Assembly: GCF_005239225.2 (NCBI RefSeq)
Contig: NC_133300.1
Span: forward strand, 7,593,875-7,657,874
Origin: Populus alba
Lineage: Eukaryota > Streptophyta > Magnoliopsida > Malpighiales > Salicaceae
Length of the DNA stretch: 64,000 nt
Direction: 5' to 3'
The position numbers and the translations under genes were made by a program. The notes below the pieces were generated by a model. The model was not told where the DNA came from and searched no databases. It was given only the letters and a program-made list of their open reading frames with translations. This document shows, piece after piece, positions 24,291 to 34,116 of this stretch (positions are counted from its first letter, which is position 1; every line of letters starts with the position of its first letter).

Positions 24291-25892
24291 ATGGAGCCTG
24301 TGCAATTCAATTTCACATTGAATCTCCATGATCTTGATGCACCCAAAACCACCTACAAGATTCCACTCTTTCATCCTACTGTCCTTCCAGCCTGTACAAC
24401 CACCAGTTCCTGCATCAATCAAAATGCCAAGATTTCATCTGAACTTGAAAAGCTTCCGGGGCAAGGTGATGGCGCCGCTGTCTACCAATTACTAAAGAAG
24501 ATGAAGAGAAAGAGAGAGTGTAACGATAAATATGCTACGGTCTACTTGAACAAGCTGAGTGCCAGGTTTCAGGATCAGCCTGAAAATATACAGGGCTTTA
24601 AAACGGTCATGGCAGATATCATTGGTCATACTGACAGAGATCAATCTGGTCGACTAAAAGACATACCCGACGATACCCTAGACAGAATAGCGGCAATCTT
24701 TGAAGGTCATGATGATCTGCTACGTGACTTTAACTCTTTTTTGCCACCTTCACATCAACTCAGCCTGGATGATGAGGAGGAGGAAAATGAGGCGGATGCA
24801 GCAGAGGAAAAAGAACCTGGACTCAAAGATGCTGTGGATTTTTTCAAGAAAGTGTGGATATTGCGTGGCATGGATTTCTATGAAGCCTTCCTGAAGACTT
24901 TATTTCCACTAAAAAATGGGAGCAGGAACCCAGATTATGTCTATAGGGATGCCCTTGCGTTATTGGCAGGTGAACCTGATTTGCTCCAGGGGTTTTATAG
25001 ATTTCTTCCAGCTTCTAAATCAATCCCTTTGGCATATCATGTTCCATATTCCCAAGGTTTGGATGTTAACAACAAAAGAGCAGTGCTGGTGAAGGCTGTC
25101 AAGGAGCAGAAGCATTCTGAGAATCTTGAGGTTGTTGAAGAGAATGATCATAAGAAAAGAAATTTTGTCAACAAGGCTGGAGGAGTTGTAGCGGGAGGTG
25201 GTGAGAGTGTCATAGAAAAGTGTATGAGCGATGGACTTGGCTTCTTTGGCAAAGTTAAGGAGAGGTTGTCCTGCAATTTCCGTTATGAGAGATTCTTGAA
25301 GCTTCTCTTTTATTATACAAAGGAGAAGTTTGGAGAGAGTGAATGGAAAACTATGGTTGCTACTTTGATTGGAAATCATTCTGATCTCATGGATGAGCTC
25401 GATGATTTCATGGTAAAATGCAAGAATATGCAAGAATCAAGGAGATGTGAAAGAAGGGACCGAAAGAGAGCAAGACATGAATCCCAGGTCTTGAAAGATG
25501 AGTTGGTTTCTGTTGCCTCAAGAACTGAAGACTATTCCTCTAACATCAGGAGCCAAAATCAGCGACAGAAAATCATGGCTCAATGTAATGATGATAGAGA
25601 TGAGATAGACATGCTATTTACTTGGTTTAAATCTGCTGTTGAGTATGCAGAGGAGCTGGGGGATGGCAACGATGAAGGGAAAGTTACAAAGGGGAAGAGG
25701 ATTCACTTCCTAAGATGTGTTGAACGTTTATATAACGATCAAGGCCTTGAGGTGCTTGATGTTTTCGACAACAATCCCCAGCATGCGCTCCCTATCTTAA
25801 GGCATCGCTTGAAGCAGAAACTAGAGGAGCTTAAACATTGGCGTGATGATTATGAAAAGTTATGGGATGAAGTAGTCTCTCGAGTTTATTAA
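24291..25892 (+). CDS. truncated SIN3-like protein with PAH domains (533 aa, intronless)
   Basis: SIN3 proteins are scaffolds of histone deacetylase complexes. The first PAH-like unit is at about residues 60-155 (YLNKLSARFQDQPENIQGF ... IAAIFEGHDDLLRDFNSFLP). A second is at about 180-250 (DFFKKVW ... LLAGEPDLLQGFYRFLP). A third is at about 305-370 (FFGKVKERLSCNFRYERFLK ... IGNHSDLMDELDDFM). An acidic linker (DDEEEENEADAAEEKE) separates the first two. The C-terminal 110 residues (DDRDEIDMLFTWFKSA ... RCVERLYNDQGLEVLDV ... LRHRLKQKLEELKHW) match the end of the Sin3 corepressor region. The TPSYR block normally before it is missing, and nothing of the large C-terminal half of SIN3 is present. The start at 24291 is the first in-frame ATG. 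Absence of introns in a family with many introns suggests a retrocopy or old rearrangement. It is probably expressed as a short regulator, but that is inference. Confidence 0.75.
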   Translation: MEPVQFNFTLNLHDLDAPKTTYKIPLFHPTVLPACTTTSSCINQNAKISSELEKLPGQGDGAAVYQLLKKMKRKRECNDKYATVYLNKLSARFQDQPENIQGFKTVMADIIGHTDRDQSGRLKDIPDDTLDRIAAIFEGHDDLLRDFNSFLPPSHQLSLDDEEEENEADAAEEKEPGLKDAVDFFKKVWILRGMDFYEAFLKTLFPLKNGSRNPDYVYRDALALLAGEPDLLQGFYRFLPASKSIPLAYHVPYSQGLDVNNKRAVLVKAVKEQKHSENLEVVEENDHKKRNFVNKAGGVVAGGGESVIEKCMSDGLGFFGKVKERLSCNFRYERFLKLLFYYTKEKFGESEWKTMVATLIGNHSDLMDELDDFMVKCKNMQESRRCERRDRKRARHESQVLKDELVSVASRTEDYSSNIRSQNQRQKIMAQCNDDRDEIDMLFTWFKSAVEYAEELGDGNDEGKVTKGKRIHFLRCVERLYNDQGLEVLDVFDNNPQHALPILRHRLKQKLEELKHWRDDYEKLWDEVVSRVY

Positions 25893-26513
25893 AAATCATT
25901 CGACAAGCCAGATGATTCCTTTTTCTTTTTAATTTTCAAGTTCATGGTTGAATGGAATTTCTGGATATTGGTGTTATCTTTTTTTGGATTTCTTATGTAT
26001 AATAATATTATTATGATTTTTCCATGGTGAATCATTGTTGTTAATTAGAACTTCTGAAGGCTATGCACTCCATCCTGTTTATCATGATCAAACCTGCTTG
26101 AGTCCCATAGTTGTACTCTATTTTTATTAAGCTCTTTGTAAGCATTATTAAATTGTGAAGTAAGAAGTGTTTTAGGTAGTGTTCTTGATTTTCAAATAAT
26201 AGTAAAAACAGCACACAGGTTTCTTCTTCTGCATTCTGCAGAATGATTTCTGTGTAATTGTCATGAAAGAACATGATAAAAAGTTGATCAAGAAACACCA
26301 TGTTATTAGAAACTGTAGGAAGACAAATCTATAACATGTGACCTGGAACTAATATTTCTAGTATCATATTATCAATTGGAAGAATGCAGTAGTATTTCTC
26401 AACTTTGAATAATTACCAGCTTAAATGTTCAAGAGAAGAGTGGCTGGGATTAAGGATGAGGGATTAAATTGATCCCGTGGTGTTGAACTATCTGGACTCC
26501 CTAATGATTTATA
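25893..26513. other. intergenic spacer between tail-to-tail SIN3-like paralogues
   Basis: About 620 bp of AT-rich DNA between the stop of the plus-strand gene and the stop of the minus-strand broken paralogue. It should contain both 3' UTRs. No ORF of interest was seen. Confidence 0.6.
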
Positions 26514-27757
26514 CTAATTTCTAGCATATGCATGCGCCCAAATCCTTCCAAGTTCATCTTTATATGCTTTCAACTCCTTGAGTTTTTGTTCCAAACGAAC
26601 TTTTAGGAGAGGAAGTGAATGTTGATGATCAAGACCCTGATCACCATATAAACGTTCAGGACACCATAGAAAGATCTTCCGATTCCCATTTTCCATTTCA
26701 TTATCATCGATGCTCATTTCCAATTCTTCTGCATATTCAACAGCTGAGATAAACCAACTAATTAGCATGTCCATCTCATATCTATTATCTTCACATTCAA
26801 GCATGATTTTCGCATTTTCATTGCTCTTTCTAGTGGAGAAGTACTTGGATCCTGAAGGTACCAATAAAATTTGATCATTCAACACCTTCAGTTCGGGTTG
26901 CATTGCGTTGTGTTTAGAAGGAACACGATAGTCTTTTGGGAGATATCGATAACTAGGAGTACACTTTTTGCACCGAGAGAGATCAAGTCGAATTGACTTG
27001 TTGGGATACTTTTCCCTCTTTCTGTCCTGAGATCCCCTTGTTTCAATCCTCTGCACTTCATCTTCTTCCTCAACCTCACTCCTGGATAACTGAACATTGT
27101 CAAAGACCGAAACATAACGCTGGAACTCATCCATGAGGTCAGGATGCTTTCTAATCATAGCAACTATACTTTCTTTCCAATCATACTTTCCAATCCTTCC
27201 ATTGATATAATAGAAAAACATCTTTAATAAAGTGCAATAGCTGATCTCACACGATAGCTTCTTTCGAAAGTTCTCGAAAAGCAAAAATCCATCATTCAGG
27301 AGCTTTTTTACTACGTGGTCACCTGGTTTCACTGCAAATCCTCTCACAAAATTTCTTTCCTTATCGTTCCCTTGAGCGATCTCAATCTTTTCAGGATGCT
27401 GCTTCTTCCGCTCTTCACCAGCCTTAATTAGTACTGCTCATCTGTTTTTCACATCTTTATCTTGAGAATCTGGACTTTGAGATGCTACTGATGAAGGTGC
27501 TTCACAAGCTCGCGTAACTCTATAAAAACACTCCAGTAAATCAGCATCGTCTCCGCACAGCGGAACAATACATCTGAAGAGATCACTGATGTCCTTGGCA
27601 TTTCTTAGAATCTTCGCAAAATCTTCGCAAACTTTCTTGCCACGCATGCTCAGCTTCTTGTAAAATCGTGAGCACCTTCAAATCCAGGTAGTCGTTTTTT
27701 TTTCTCTGCTAAAGCAGCCGCAGCTTCCATCTTATCCTCCCCCCCCTACCTCTGCTG
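26514..27757 (-). pseudogene. broken SIN3-like paralogue, 3' part
   Basis: This is the 3' part of a minus-strand paralogue of the 533-aa gene. ORF 27347-26514 holds a PAH unit (FENFRKKLSCEISYCTLLKMFFYY ... IRKHPDLMDEFQRY), the Sin3 corepressor hallmark CTPSYRYLPKDYRVPS, and the end ECEDNRYEMDMLISWF ... CPERLYGDQGL ... WAHAYARN. Upstream, frame 27647-27438 (CEDFAKIL ... CGDDADLLECFYRV) matches the second PAH unit. It ends in a TGA at 27438-27440 where the paralogue has an Arg codon (AGA to TGA). A shift between about 27660 and 27670 separates this from the upstream frame. The gene's 5' part is beyond the Copia insertion, at 32538-32850. Confidence 0.8.
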
Positions 27758-28040
27758 TATCAAGGAACCTGATGATGTTAAACTCCTGCCAAGTCAATCA
27801 CAGCTGTTACTAAGATAAATGCCAGATTGTGTGCTCTCCGGGATCATAGGATCAGTTTGAATTATTGTTATCAATTCTTGATTGTAATTATCCTTCAGTT
27901 ACAAATATTTGAATTCTGTAATTATCCTTCAGTTACAAACATTTGAATTCTGCAATTACCTAGACTGTATAAATGTTAACACAAATGAATAAGAAAAGTT
28001 AAGTTGCATTACATCAAGATTGCAGTGTTGAGTTTCTATA
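27758..28040 (+). repeat. 5' LTR of the Copia element
   Basis: 283 bp, starting TATCAAGGAACC and ending GAGTTTCTATA, so the termini are TA...TA instead of the usual TG...CA. It contains a TATA box (TATAAATG) at about 27968 and a 34-bp unit in two tandem copies at 27884-27917 and 27918-27951, differing by one base. It directly precedes the primer-binding site TGGTATCAGAGCC. Confidence 0.95.
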
Positions 28041-28053
28041 TGGTATCAGAGCC
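28041..28053 (+). other. primer-binding site, initiator tRNA-Met type
   Basis: TGGTATCAGAGCC immediately follows the 5' LTR with no gap. This is the standard Copia primer-binding site and fixes the LTR end at 28040. Confidence 0.92.
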
Positions 28054-28137
28054 AAAAAATCTCTAACGAGTATCTCTTCCACTATCTTTCCACCTTTCTT
28101 CCACTGCTTCCTGCAAATTCTTTCACTGCATCTGCAA

Positions 28138-31100
28138 ATGACAACTTCCACTACACCCTCCACCGATTTAACATTTTCACCCATTATCACCATCAATGCT
28201 GCCACAACCATCAATGAAAAACTCACTCCTTCTACCTTTCCTTAGTGGCGTGCTCAATTTGAAGCACTGCTCATTGGCTATGATATTATTGACTTTGTAA
28301 CAGGTATAAACAAATGCCCTGTTATTGATGCTCAAAACCTCACTGCATCTAAAACCGCGAATTCCCACTGGATTCGCCAAGATAAACTTATCTTACATGC
28401 TATTCTCGCCTCCACTTCTACCACTATAACCCCTCTTCTCTCTGCCTACAAAACTTCAAATGAGGCATGGACAACACTTACCCGGTTGTATGCTGGCAAA
28501 TCCAGAACGCGTGTGATGCAGCTTAAGGAAAATTTGACCTTGAGCACACGTGGGTCTCGTCCAGTTACCGAATTTCTTCAGAGTATTAAAGTCATTGCTG
28601 ATGAGCTCGCCGTCATAGATCACCCTGTTTCAGACGATGACCTAACTCTCTACATACTTAATGGATTGGGTATTGAATTTAGAGAAATTGCAGCACCCAT
28701 TCGTGCTCGGGAAACATCTATGAAGTTTGAAGAACTTCATGATCTTCTTGTTAGCCATGAAAATTATCTTCGGCGGCTGGAGCACCAATCTACAAATTCA
28801 TTTGTTCCCACTGCCAATTATTCTAATCGCTGGAGCCCTCAGTCTTCTTCAAATTCCAGATCGTCTAAATGGCGTCCTTCGGTCCCTTCTGTCACTCCAC
28901 GTGGGCATAATGGAACTCACCGAAATGGGTATTTTAATTCGGGCCACAGACGGTTTAAACCAAAGTGTCAACTATGTGACCAACTTGGTCATACCGCTAA
29001 ACAATGCTCCCAAATGTCTGGTACTGATTTTTCCGCAAATTGTGCAGCTTCTTCTCAATCAAAAAATCCAAAGTGGCTAGTTGACTCTGCAGCATCTCAC
29101 AATATGACCACTGATCTCTCCAATTTGACGATTAACTCTGAATATGATGGTACTGATGAAGTTGTAATTGGGGATGGATCAGGTTTGCCTGTTTCTCATA
29201 TTGGGTCGTTATCCCTAAAATCGTCCAATCATGTCTTTCAATTGCGTGACACTCTTTGCGTTCCAACCATTCATAAAAATCTTATATTTGTCCATCATTT
29301 TACCAAACATAACAATGTTTACATTGAATTTCATCCTACTTATTTTTTGGTGAAGGATCGGATCACGGGGGCACTCCTACTCAAAGGCGAATGTAAAGAT
29401 GGGGTGTATCCATTTCCAGAGTATCTGCCGCCAAGCAAGACAAATCTCATTGCCTATGTTCATGAACGTACAACTTCTGATGGATGGCACAAACGTCTTG
29501 GTCATCCATCTCCTAAATTGGTTAATCATCTCATTCATGCTTTTTCATTGCCCACAAATAAAATTGGCAGTTCCTCTTTATGTACTTCATGCTCTCAAAA
29601 CAAAGCTCATCGTCAATCATTTAATACTCATGGTCTTACCAGCACTACTCCTATTGAACTGATTTACACGGATGTTTGGGGCCCATCCCATGATCTTGGC
29701 GTTAATGGATTTAAATATTATGTTATTTTTGTTGACCATTATACTAAATACATTTGGATTTATCCCATGACTCAGAAATCAAATGTTCAAACTATTTTTC
29801 CTCAATTTCGCAATTTCGCAATCTTGTGGAAAAACGTTTCAACACAAAAATCAAAAGCCTTTATTCTGATAATGGCGGGGAATATATTGGTCTCAAAAAT
29901 TATCTTTCTGTTCATGGCATTAGTCACTATACTACTGCCCCTCACACCCCTCAACAAAATGGTTTGTCTGAAAGACGACATCGTCATCTCGTTGAAACTG
30001 GTCTTACCTTGCTCACTGATGCTCACATGCCCCTTGATTATTGGCCCTACGCATTTCAAACTGCTGCCTATCTTATAAATCGCATGCCCACAGCCATCCT
30101 GAATAATCAATCTCCATTTGAAAAATTATTCAATCAGCAACCCAATTATCTCAAACTAAAACATTTCGGTTGCCTCTGTTACCCTTTAACCCGTCCGTAC
30201 AATAGACACAAACTTGAACCGAAAGCCACGTCATGCGTCTTCGTGGGTTACAGCTTATCCCAAAATGCCTATCTGTGTCTTGAACGGTCAACAAACAGAA
30301 TTTACACTTCACGCCACGTCATTTTTCATGAAAGCACTTTCCCCTTTCATCAGTCCGATCATCACAGCCCGTCTTCGTCTTCTCAATTGATTGAGCAAAG
30401 TTCTTCTGTGCCCATCACCTTAACCACACTTCAGTTTGAGTCTCCTCGTCCCAGCACTTCTCTGGATATGGGTACCACCGTCTTGCAATCGTCTGAGCGT
30501 GGGTCGTCCTCTGCACCGTCTCTTCTCCAGGTAAGTAATTCAAATTCTCCTCTGCTTTCAAATTCCAGTCCTTCCCTTGAATTACCTCATTCAATTGTTC
30601 CTGCACAACCTACTGAAAGAATGCATAATATGACTACTAGGTCCATGAATGATATTTATAGACCTAAAAAATCATTTCTTGTTACCAAGCATCCCATTCC
30701 ATCCTCCTTAGAACCCTTGAATGTTGCTGCTGCTCTTACTGATTCTAGATGGCGTGAGGCTATGTCCTCCGAATTAACTGCATTGATGCGTCATAATACC
30801 TGGCAATTGGTGCCTCCTCCTACTGGTTGCAATATTATTGGGTGTAAATGGGTATTTCGGGTGAAGAGGCATGCTAATGGGTCTGTTGATCAGTTTAAAG
30901 CTAGACTGGTAGCTAAATGATTTAATCAGCGACCCGGACTAGATTACAAAGAAACGTTTAGTCCTGTTGTTAAGTCAGTTACCATACGCACTGTCTTGAC
31001 CATTGCTGTTATGCAGGGCTGGTCTTTGCGCCAATTGGATGTTAATAATGCATTCCTTCATGGTCATCTCATTGAAACAGTTTATATGAAACAGCCCCCT

Positions 31101-32315
31101 GGCTTCAAAAATTCTGATCATCCTGATTATGTTTGCAGCCTCACCAAGGCTATCTATGGCCTAAAACAGGCCCCTCGTGCCTGGTTTGCTGCCCTTACGC
31201 AAGCCTTAACAGATTTTGGTTTTCTCAATTCTAAATCAAACTCCTCTCTATTCGTGTTCCATGATGGTTCTACTCTTGCCTATTGCTTAGTATATGTTGA
31301 TGATCTAATTATCACCGGCAATAACACAGATTTTGTTGCAAGCATTGTTGATCACCTTGGCAGGAAATTTTCCATCAAAGACTTGGGGTCCCTGCATTTC
31401 TTTCTGGGTGTCGAGGTTATCCCTACTGCAGCTGGTTTATTTCTGTCTCAACACAAGTATATCCGAGATTTGCTTGCCAAAACTAGTATGGATGGTGCTA
31501 GAGATGTTTCCACGCCTCTCTCATCCTCGGTTTCTTTACAGCTTGATGATGGTTCTGCATCTGTTGACTCTACCGAATATTGCAAAGTTATTGGATCTTT
31601 GCAATACCTGTCCCTCACTCGACCTGACATCAGCTTTGCTGTCAATAAACTCTCACAGTTTATGCATCATCCTAAGCAGACTCATTGGACAGCAACAAAG
31701 AGACTGTTGCGTTATCTGAAGAACACAATATTCCATGGAGTTAACATCAGCAAAGCTTTAAGCAGAACACTAACTTGTTTCTCGGATGCTGATTGGGCTG
31801 GGAATCTAGATGACAGAAAATCAACTTCAGCTTATATGCTATTCCTTGGTCAGACACCTATTTCCTGGAGTTCAAAAAAGCAACGTGCTATCGCCCGTTC
31901 ATCAACTGAAGCTGAGTATAGGGCCTTGGCAACAGCTGCTGCTGAGAGTGTGTGGGTACTCTCTCTACTTCAAGAACTTAAGTTTTCTCTATCACAATCA
32001 CCTTTGCTCTTATGTGATAATTTAGGGGCAACACACTTAAGTTTCAATCCTGTCCAGCACTCTAGGATGAAACACATACAAATTGATATTCACTTTGTAA
32101 GGGATCTGGTTGCAAAAAATATTATTAATGTTCAACATGTACACACCACTGATCAGCTAGCAGATCTGCTCACCAAACCTCTCTCTCGGCAAAGAACAGA
32201 ATACTTATGTGACAAGATCGGCCTCTCCGATGGTAGCCCGTTCTTGCGGGGGCGTATCAAGGAACCTGATGATGTTAAACTCCTGCCAAGTCAATCACAG
32301 CTGTTACTAAGATAA
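28138..32315 (+). pseudogene. Copia gag-pol polyprotein gene with three lesions
   Basis: The frame starts at ATG 28138. Gag is at about 28138-29050, with the zinc knuckle CQLCDQLGHTAKQC. The protease motif is LVDSAASHN near 29080. The pre-integrase His/Cys domain (WHKRLGHPSP ... CTSCSQNKAH) is near 29485-29600. Integrase signatures are IYTDVWGPS, YSDNGGEY and TPQQNGLSERRHR. Reverse transcriptase has NAFLHGHL and YVDDLI, and RNase H has DADWAGNLDDRKSTS and STEAEYRAL, ending with TTDQLADLLTKPLS. Lesions: a TAG at 28243-28245 (codon 36); an 8-bp tandem duplication at 29803-29818 that shifts the frame inside integrase; and a TGA at 30918-30920 in the conserved LVAKGFNQ block (Gly codon position). 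The last ORF runs about 60 nt into the 3' LTR. Confidence 0.93.
32245..32254 (+). other. polypurine tract of the Copia element
   Basis: A G-rich purine run (GCGGGGGCG) directly abuts the 3' LTR start at 32255, as expected for the plus-strand primer. It lies inside the 3' end of the pol reading frame. Confidence 0.75.
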
Positions 32316-32537
32316 ATGCCAGATTGTGTGCTCTCCGGGATCATAGGATCAGTTTGAATTATTGTTATCAATTCTTGATTGTAATTATCCTTCAGTTACA
32401 AATATTTGAATTCTGTAATTATCCTTCAGTTACAAACATTTGAATTCTGCAATTACCTAGACTGTATAAATGTTAACACAAATGAATAAGAAAAGTTAAG
32501 TTGCATTACATCAAGATTGCAGTGTTGAGTTTCTATA
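32255..32537 (+). repeat. 3' LTR of the Copia element
   Basis: 283 bp, the same length as the 5' LTR and with no difference found when read side by side. It is followed by the second TGCTG target copy at 32538-32542. Confidence 0.95.
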
Positions 32538-32850
32538 TGCTGCCTCACTGTAATCGTCTTCATCATCATCATCAACGCTAAAACGACACGAGGGCGGCAA
32601 GAAAACGTTGAACCCCCATATCAGGTCACAGTGGCCTTCAAGAATTGCCTTCAATCTTGCCAAGACATGGTCAGTTACCTTTTTCAGTCTCCCTGAGAAC
32701 TCATCTCTTAAATCCCTGATATCTTCCATGACCCTGTAAAAGCTACATAAGTTTTCAGGCTGGTCTTGGAACCTGAGTCCTAGTTCCTTGAGGTAGATTT
32801 CGGATTCCCTGTAAAAATCTAAACACATTGATTCGCATTTTCTTTTGGTA
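32538..32850 (-). pseudogene. broken SIN3-like paralogue, 5' part
   Basis: The frame on the minus strand from about 32850 (KRKCESMCLDFYRES) continues YLKELGLRFQDQPENLCSFY and then RLKAILEGHCDLIWGFNVFLP, with an acidic tail ending DDDDEDDYSEAA. It aligns with residues about 75-165 of the 533-aa neighbour (KLSARFQDQPENIQGF, IFEGHDDLLRDFNSFLP). The Copia element cuts it just after EAA. With one TGCTG removed, the frame continues for a further 45 or so codons in the 3' part before failing. No start codon upstream could be chosen with confidence. Confidence 0.78.
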
Positions 32851-33330
32851 AAGCATTAAGGTTTGTGCTATTCCGAGTGAAAACATATTAATGGATAAAT
32901 TTGATGCAATACGAGGAGAAATTATCCATTTGACAGTATATTGATATTTTTTCCAGCTACTGTCTATCTTAGGTCTCTTTGTAATTAAGTGTCATTTTCT
33001 TCCTTTGTATCTTTCACGAACCCGTAAATGATGGGGGAAAATGAAAACGAAGTCACATGAGTATCATTGTTTCATTTCCATACACATACTATAAATGTAT
33101 AAATGAAGTTACTTTAACCTTTATCTTTCATGAACCATGTAGTCTTTGTTCGTAGAATTATCAAATATTTGAATCTATATGCTACGAATAAATAAAGTCA
33201 CTTGAGAAATCTTGTTCTTTGGCACACATTTATGATGTGTATGTGAATGATGAGCATGCAAAGGTGCTGGTTTAGAATGGTGGGCATACCATGGATTCTG
33301 GTTACACGCACACCAGGGTCATGAAACTTC
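32851..33330. other. intergenic region 5' of the SIN3-like pseudogene
   Basis: AT-rich. No coding exon was recognised. It would hold the promoter of the broken minus-strand paralogue. Confidence 0.5.
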
Positions 33331-33333
33331 CTC

Positions 33334-33714
33334 TCAGATGTTCTCTGAGGTGTAAGATTTTTGCAGGTCAATGCATTCATTGATTGTCTGGTTATTCATA
33401 TCTTTCTTCAGGCGATTCACTGGTAAATTTAGCTGAAGTTCGGCTTGGACTTCCTTGAACAGCTTTCTTAACGATTGAAGATGGTCAGTTGACTCAGTCA
33501 ACTCAAGCCCGTTTCCGGCAAGGGTTCCTGTGAATGGGTTAGCAAAACCAGCAAGGCACAATAGCTGATGAAGAACAAAATATGGTCCGAGGAAATCTCT
33601 GTCCAAACAGTTAAGCTCACCCTGAGATGACACTAGATCGAATCTGATTCGACGTGAACAGAAGGTTCTTTGACAAGCAAAATCAACAACTCTTTGTATT
33701 CCTATTCCCATCAA
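33334..33714 (-). CDS. hypothetical 126-aa ORF
   Basis: ATG at 33714 and stop at 33334-33336. The base composition is less AT-rich than the flanks, and the ORF reads as protein-like: MGIGIQRVVDFACQRTFCSR, then a hydrophobic helix (FLGPYFVLHQLLCLAGFANP), then a predicted amphipathic helix (TDHLQSLRKLFKEVQAELQL). I do not recognise a family. It lies on the same strand as the SUMO-like gene, about 400 bp downstream of that gene's stop, so it could be an exon of a larger minus-strand gene or a relic. Confidence 0.3.
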   Translation of the reverse strand: MMGIGIQRVVDFACQRTFCSRRIRFDLVSSQGELNCLDRDFLGPYFVLHQLLCLAGFANPFTGTLAGNGLELTESTDHLQSLRKLFKEVQAELQLNLPVNRLKKDMNNQTINECIDLQKSYTSENI

Positions 33715-34116
33715 GATTACTGCTCACTTATGGACACTGAACACAGTGTTCTTCCAATGTTTTTGCTAGTGCACAATTACGTGCAGGCAACATCCAATCT
33801 TTCAGAGGACACAAATGGTACACAGAGCAATCACATGTAATATGATCAGTTTAACAGAAGTATTAAGTCATCATCGCAGAATAGCATAGGAAACAAGAAT
33901 GATCAGGCCAGTAGAGTGTTGGATGCAATCGCACCTAAGAAAACTACTGGTTCATTTCCATGGATGATCCACAGATAGTTCAAACATCAAATCATGTTAT
34001 GCCATAATGCAAGTTTAAGAACCTATCCGGTTCTCCATGTCTTAAGACAAAGTACTGGAGATGATTGGGTACAAATTTGACAGAAACTGATCTGACTTCA
34101 CTAAGCCAGTAGGAAT

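Larger units (their letters stand above)
27753..32542 (+). mobile_element. Copia LTR retrotransposon, full length but inactive
   Basis: The element is 27758-32537 (4780 bp), flanked by the 5-bp direct repeat TGCTG at 27753-27757 and 32538-32542. It has two 283-bp LTRs, a tRNA-Met primer-binding site at 28041, and gag-pol in Copia order (gag, protease, integrase, reverse transcriptase, RNase H). A purine-rich GCGGGGGCG lies just before the 3' LTR. By eye the LTRs are identical, so insertion is recent. It lies within the coding frame of the minus-strand SIN3-like pseudogene, in opposite orientation. Three lesions stop full-length translation (see the gag-pol entry). Confidence 0.95.

Noticed and set aside
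28041..28053. tRNA gene
   Set aside because: The tRNA-Met-like string is only the primer-binding site; there is no cloverleaf around it. The same holds for 63161 and 16980.
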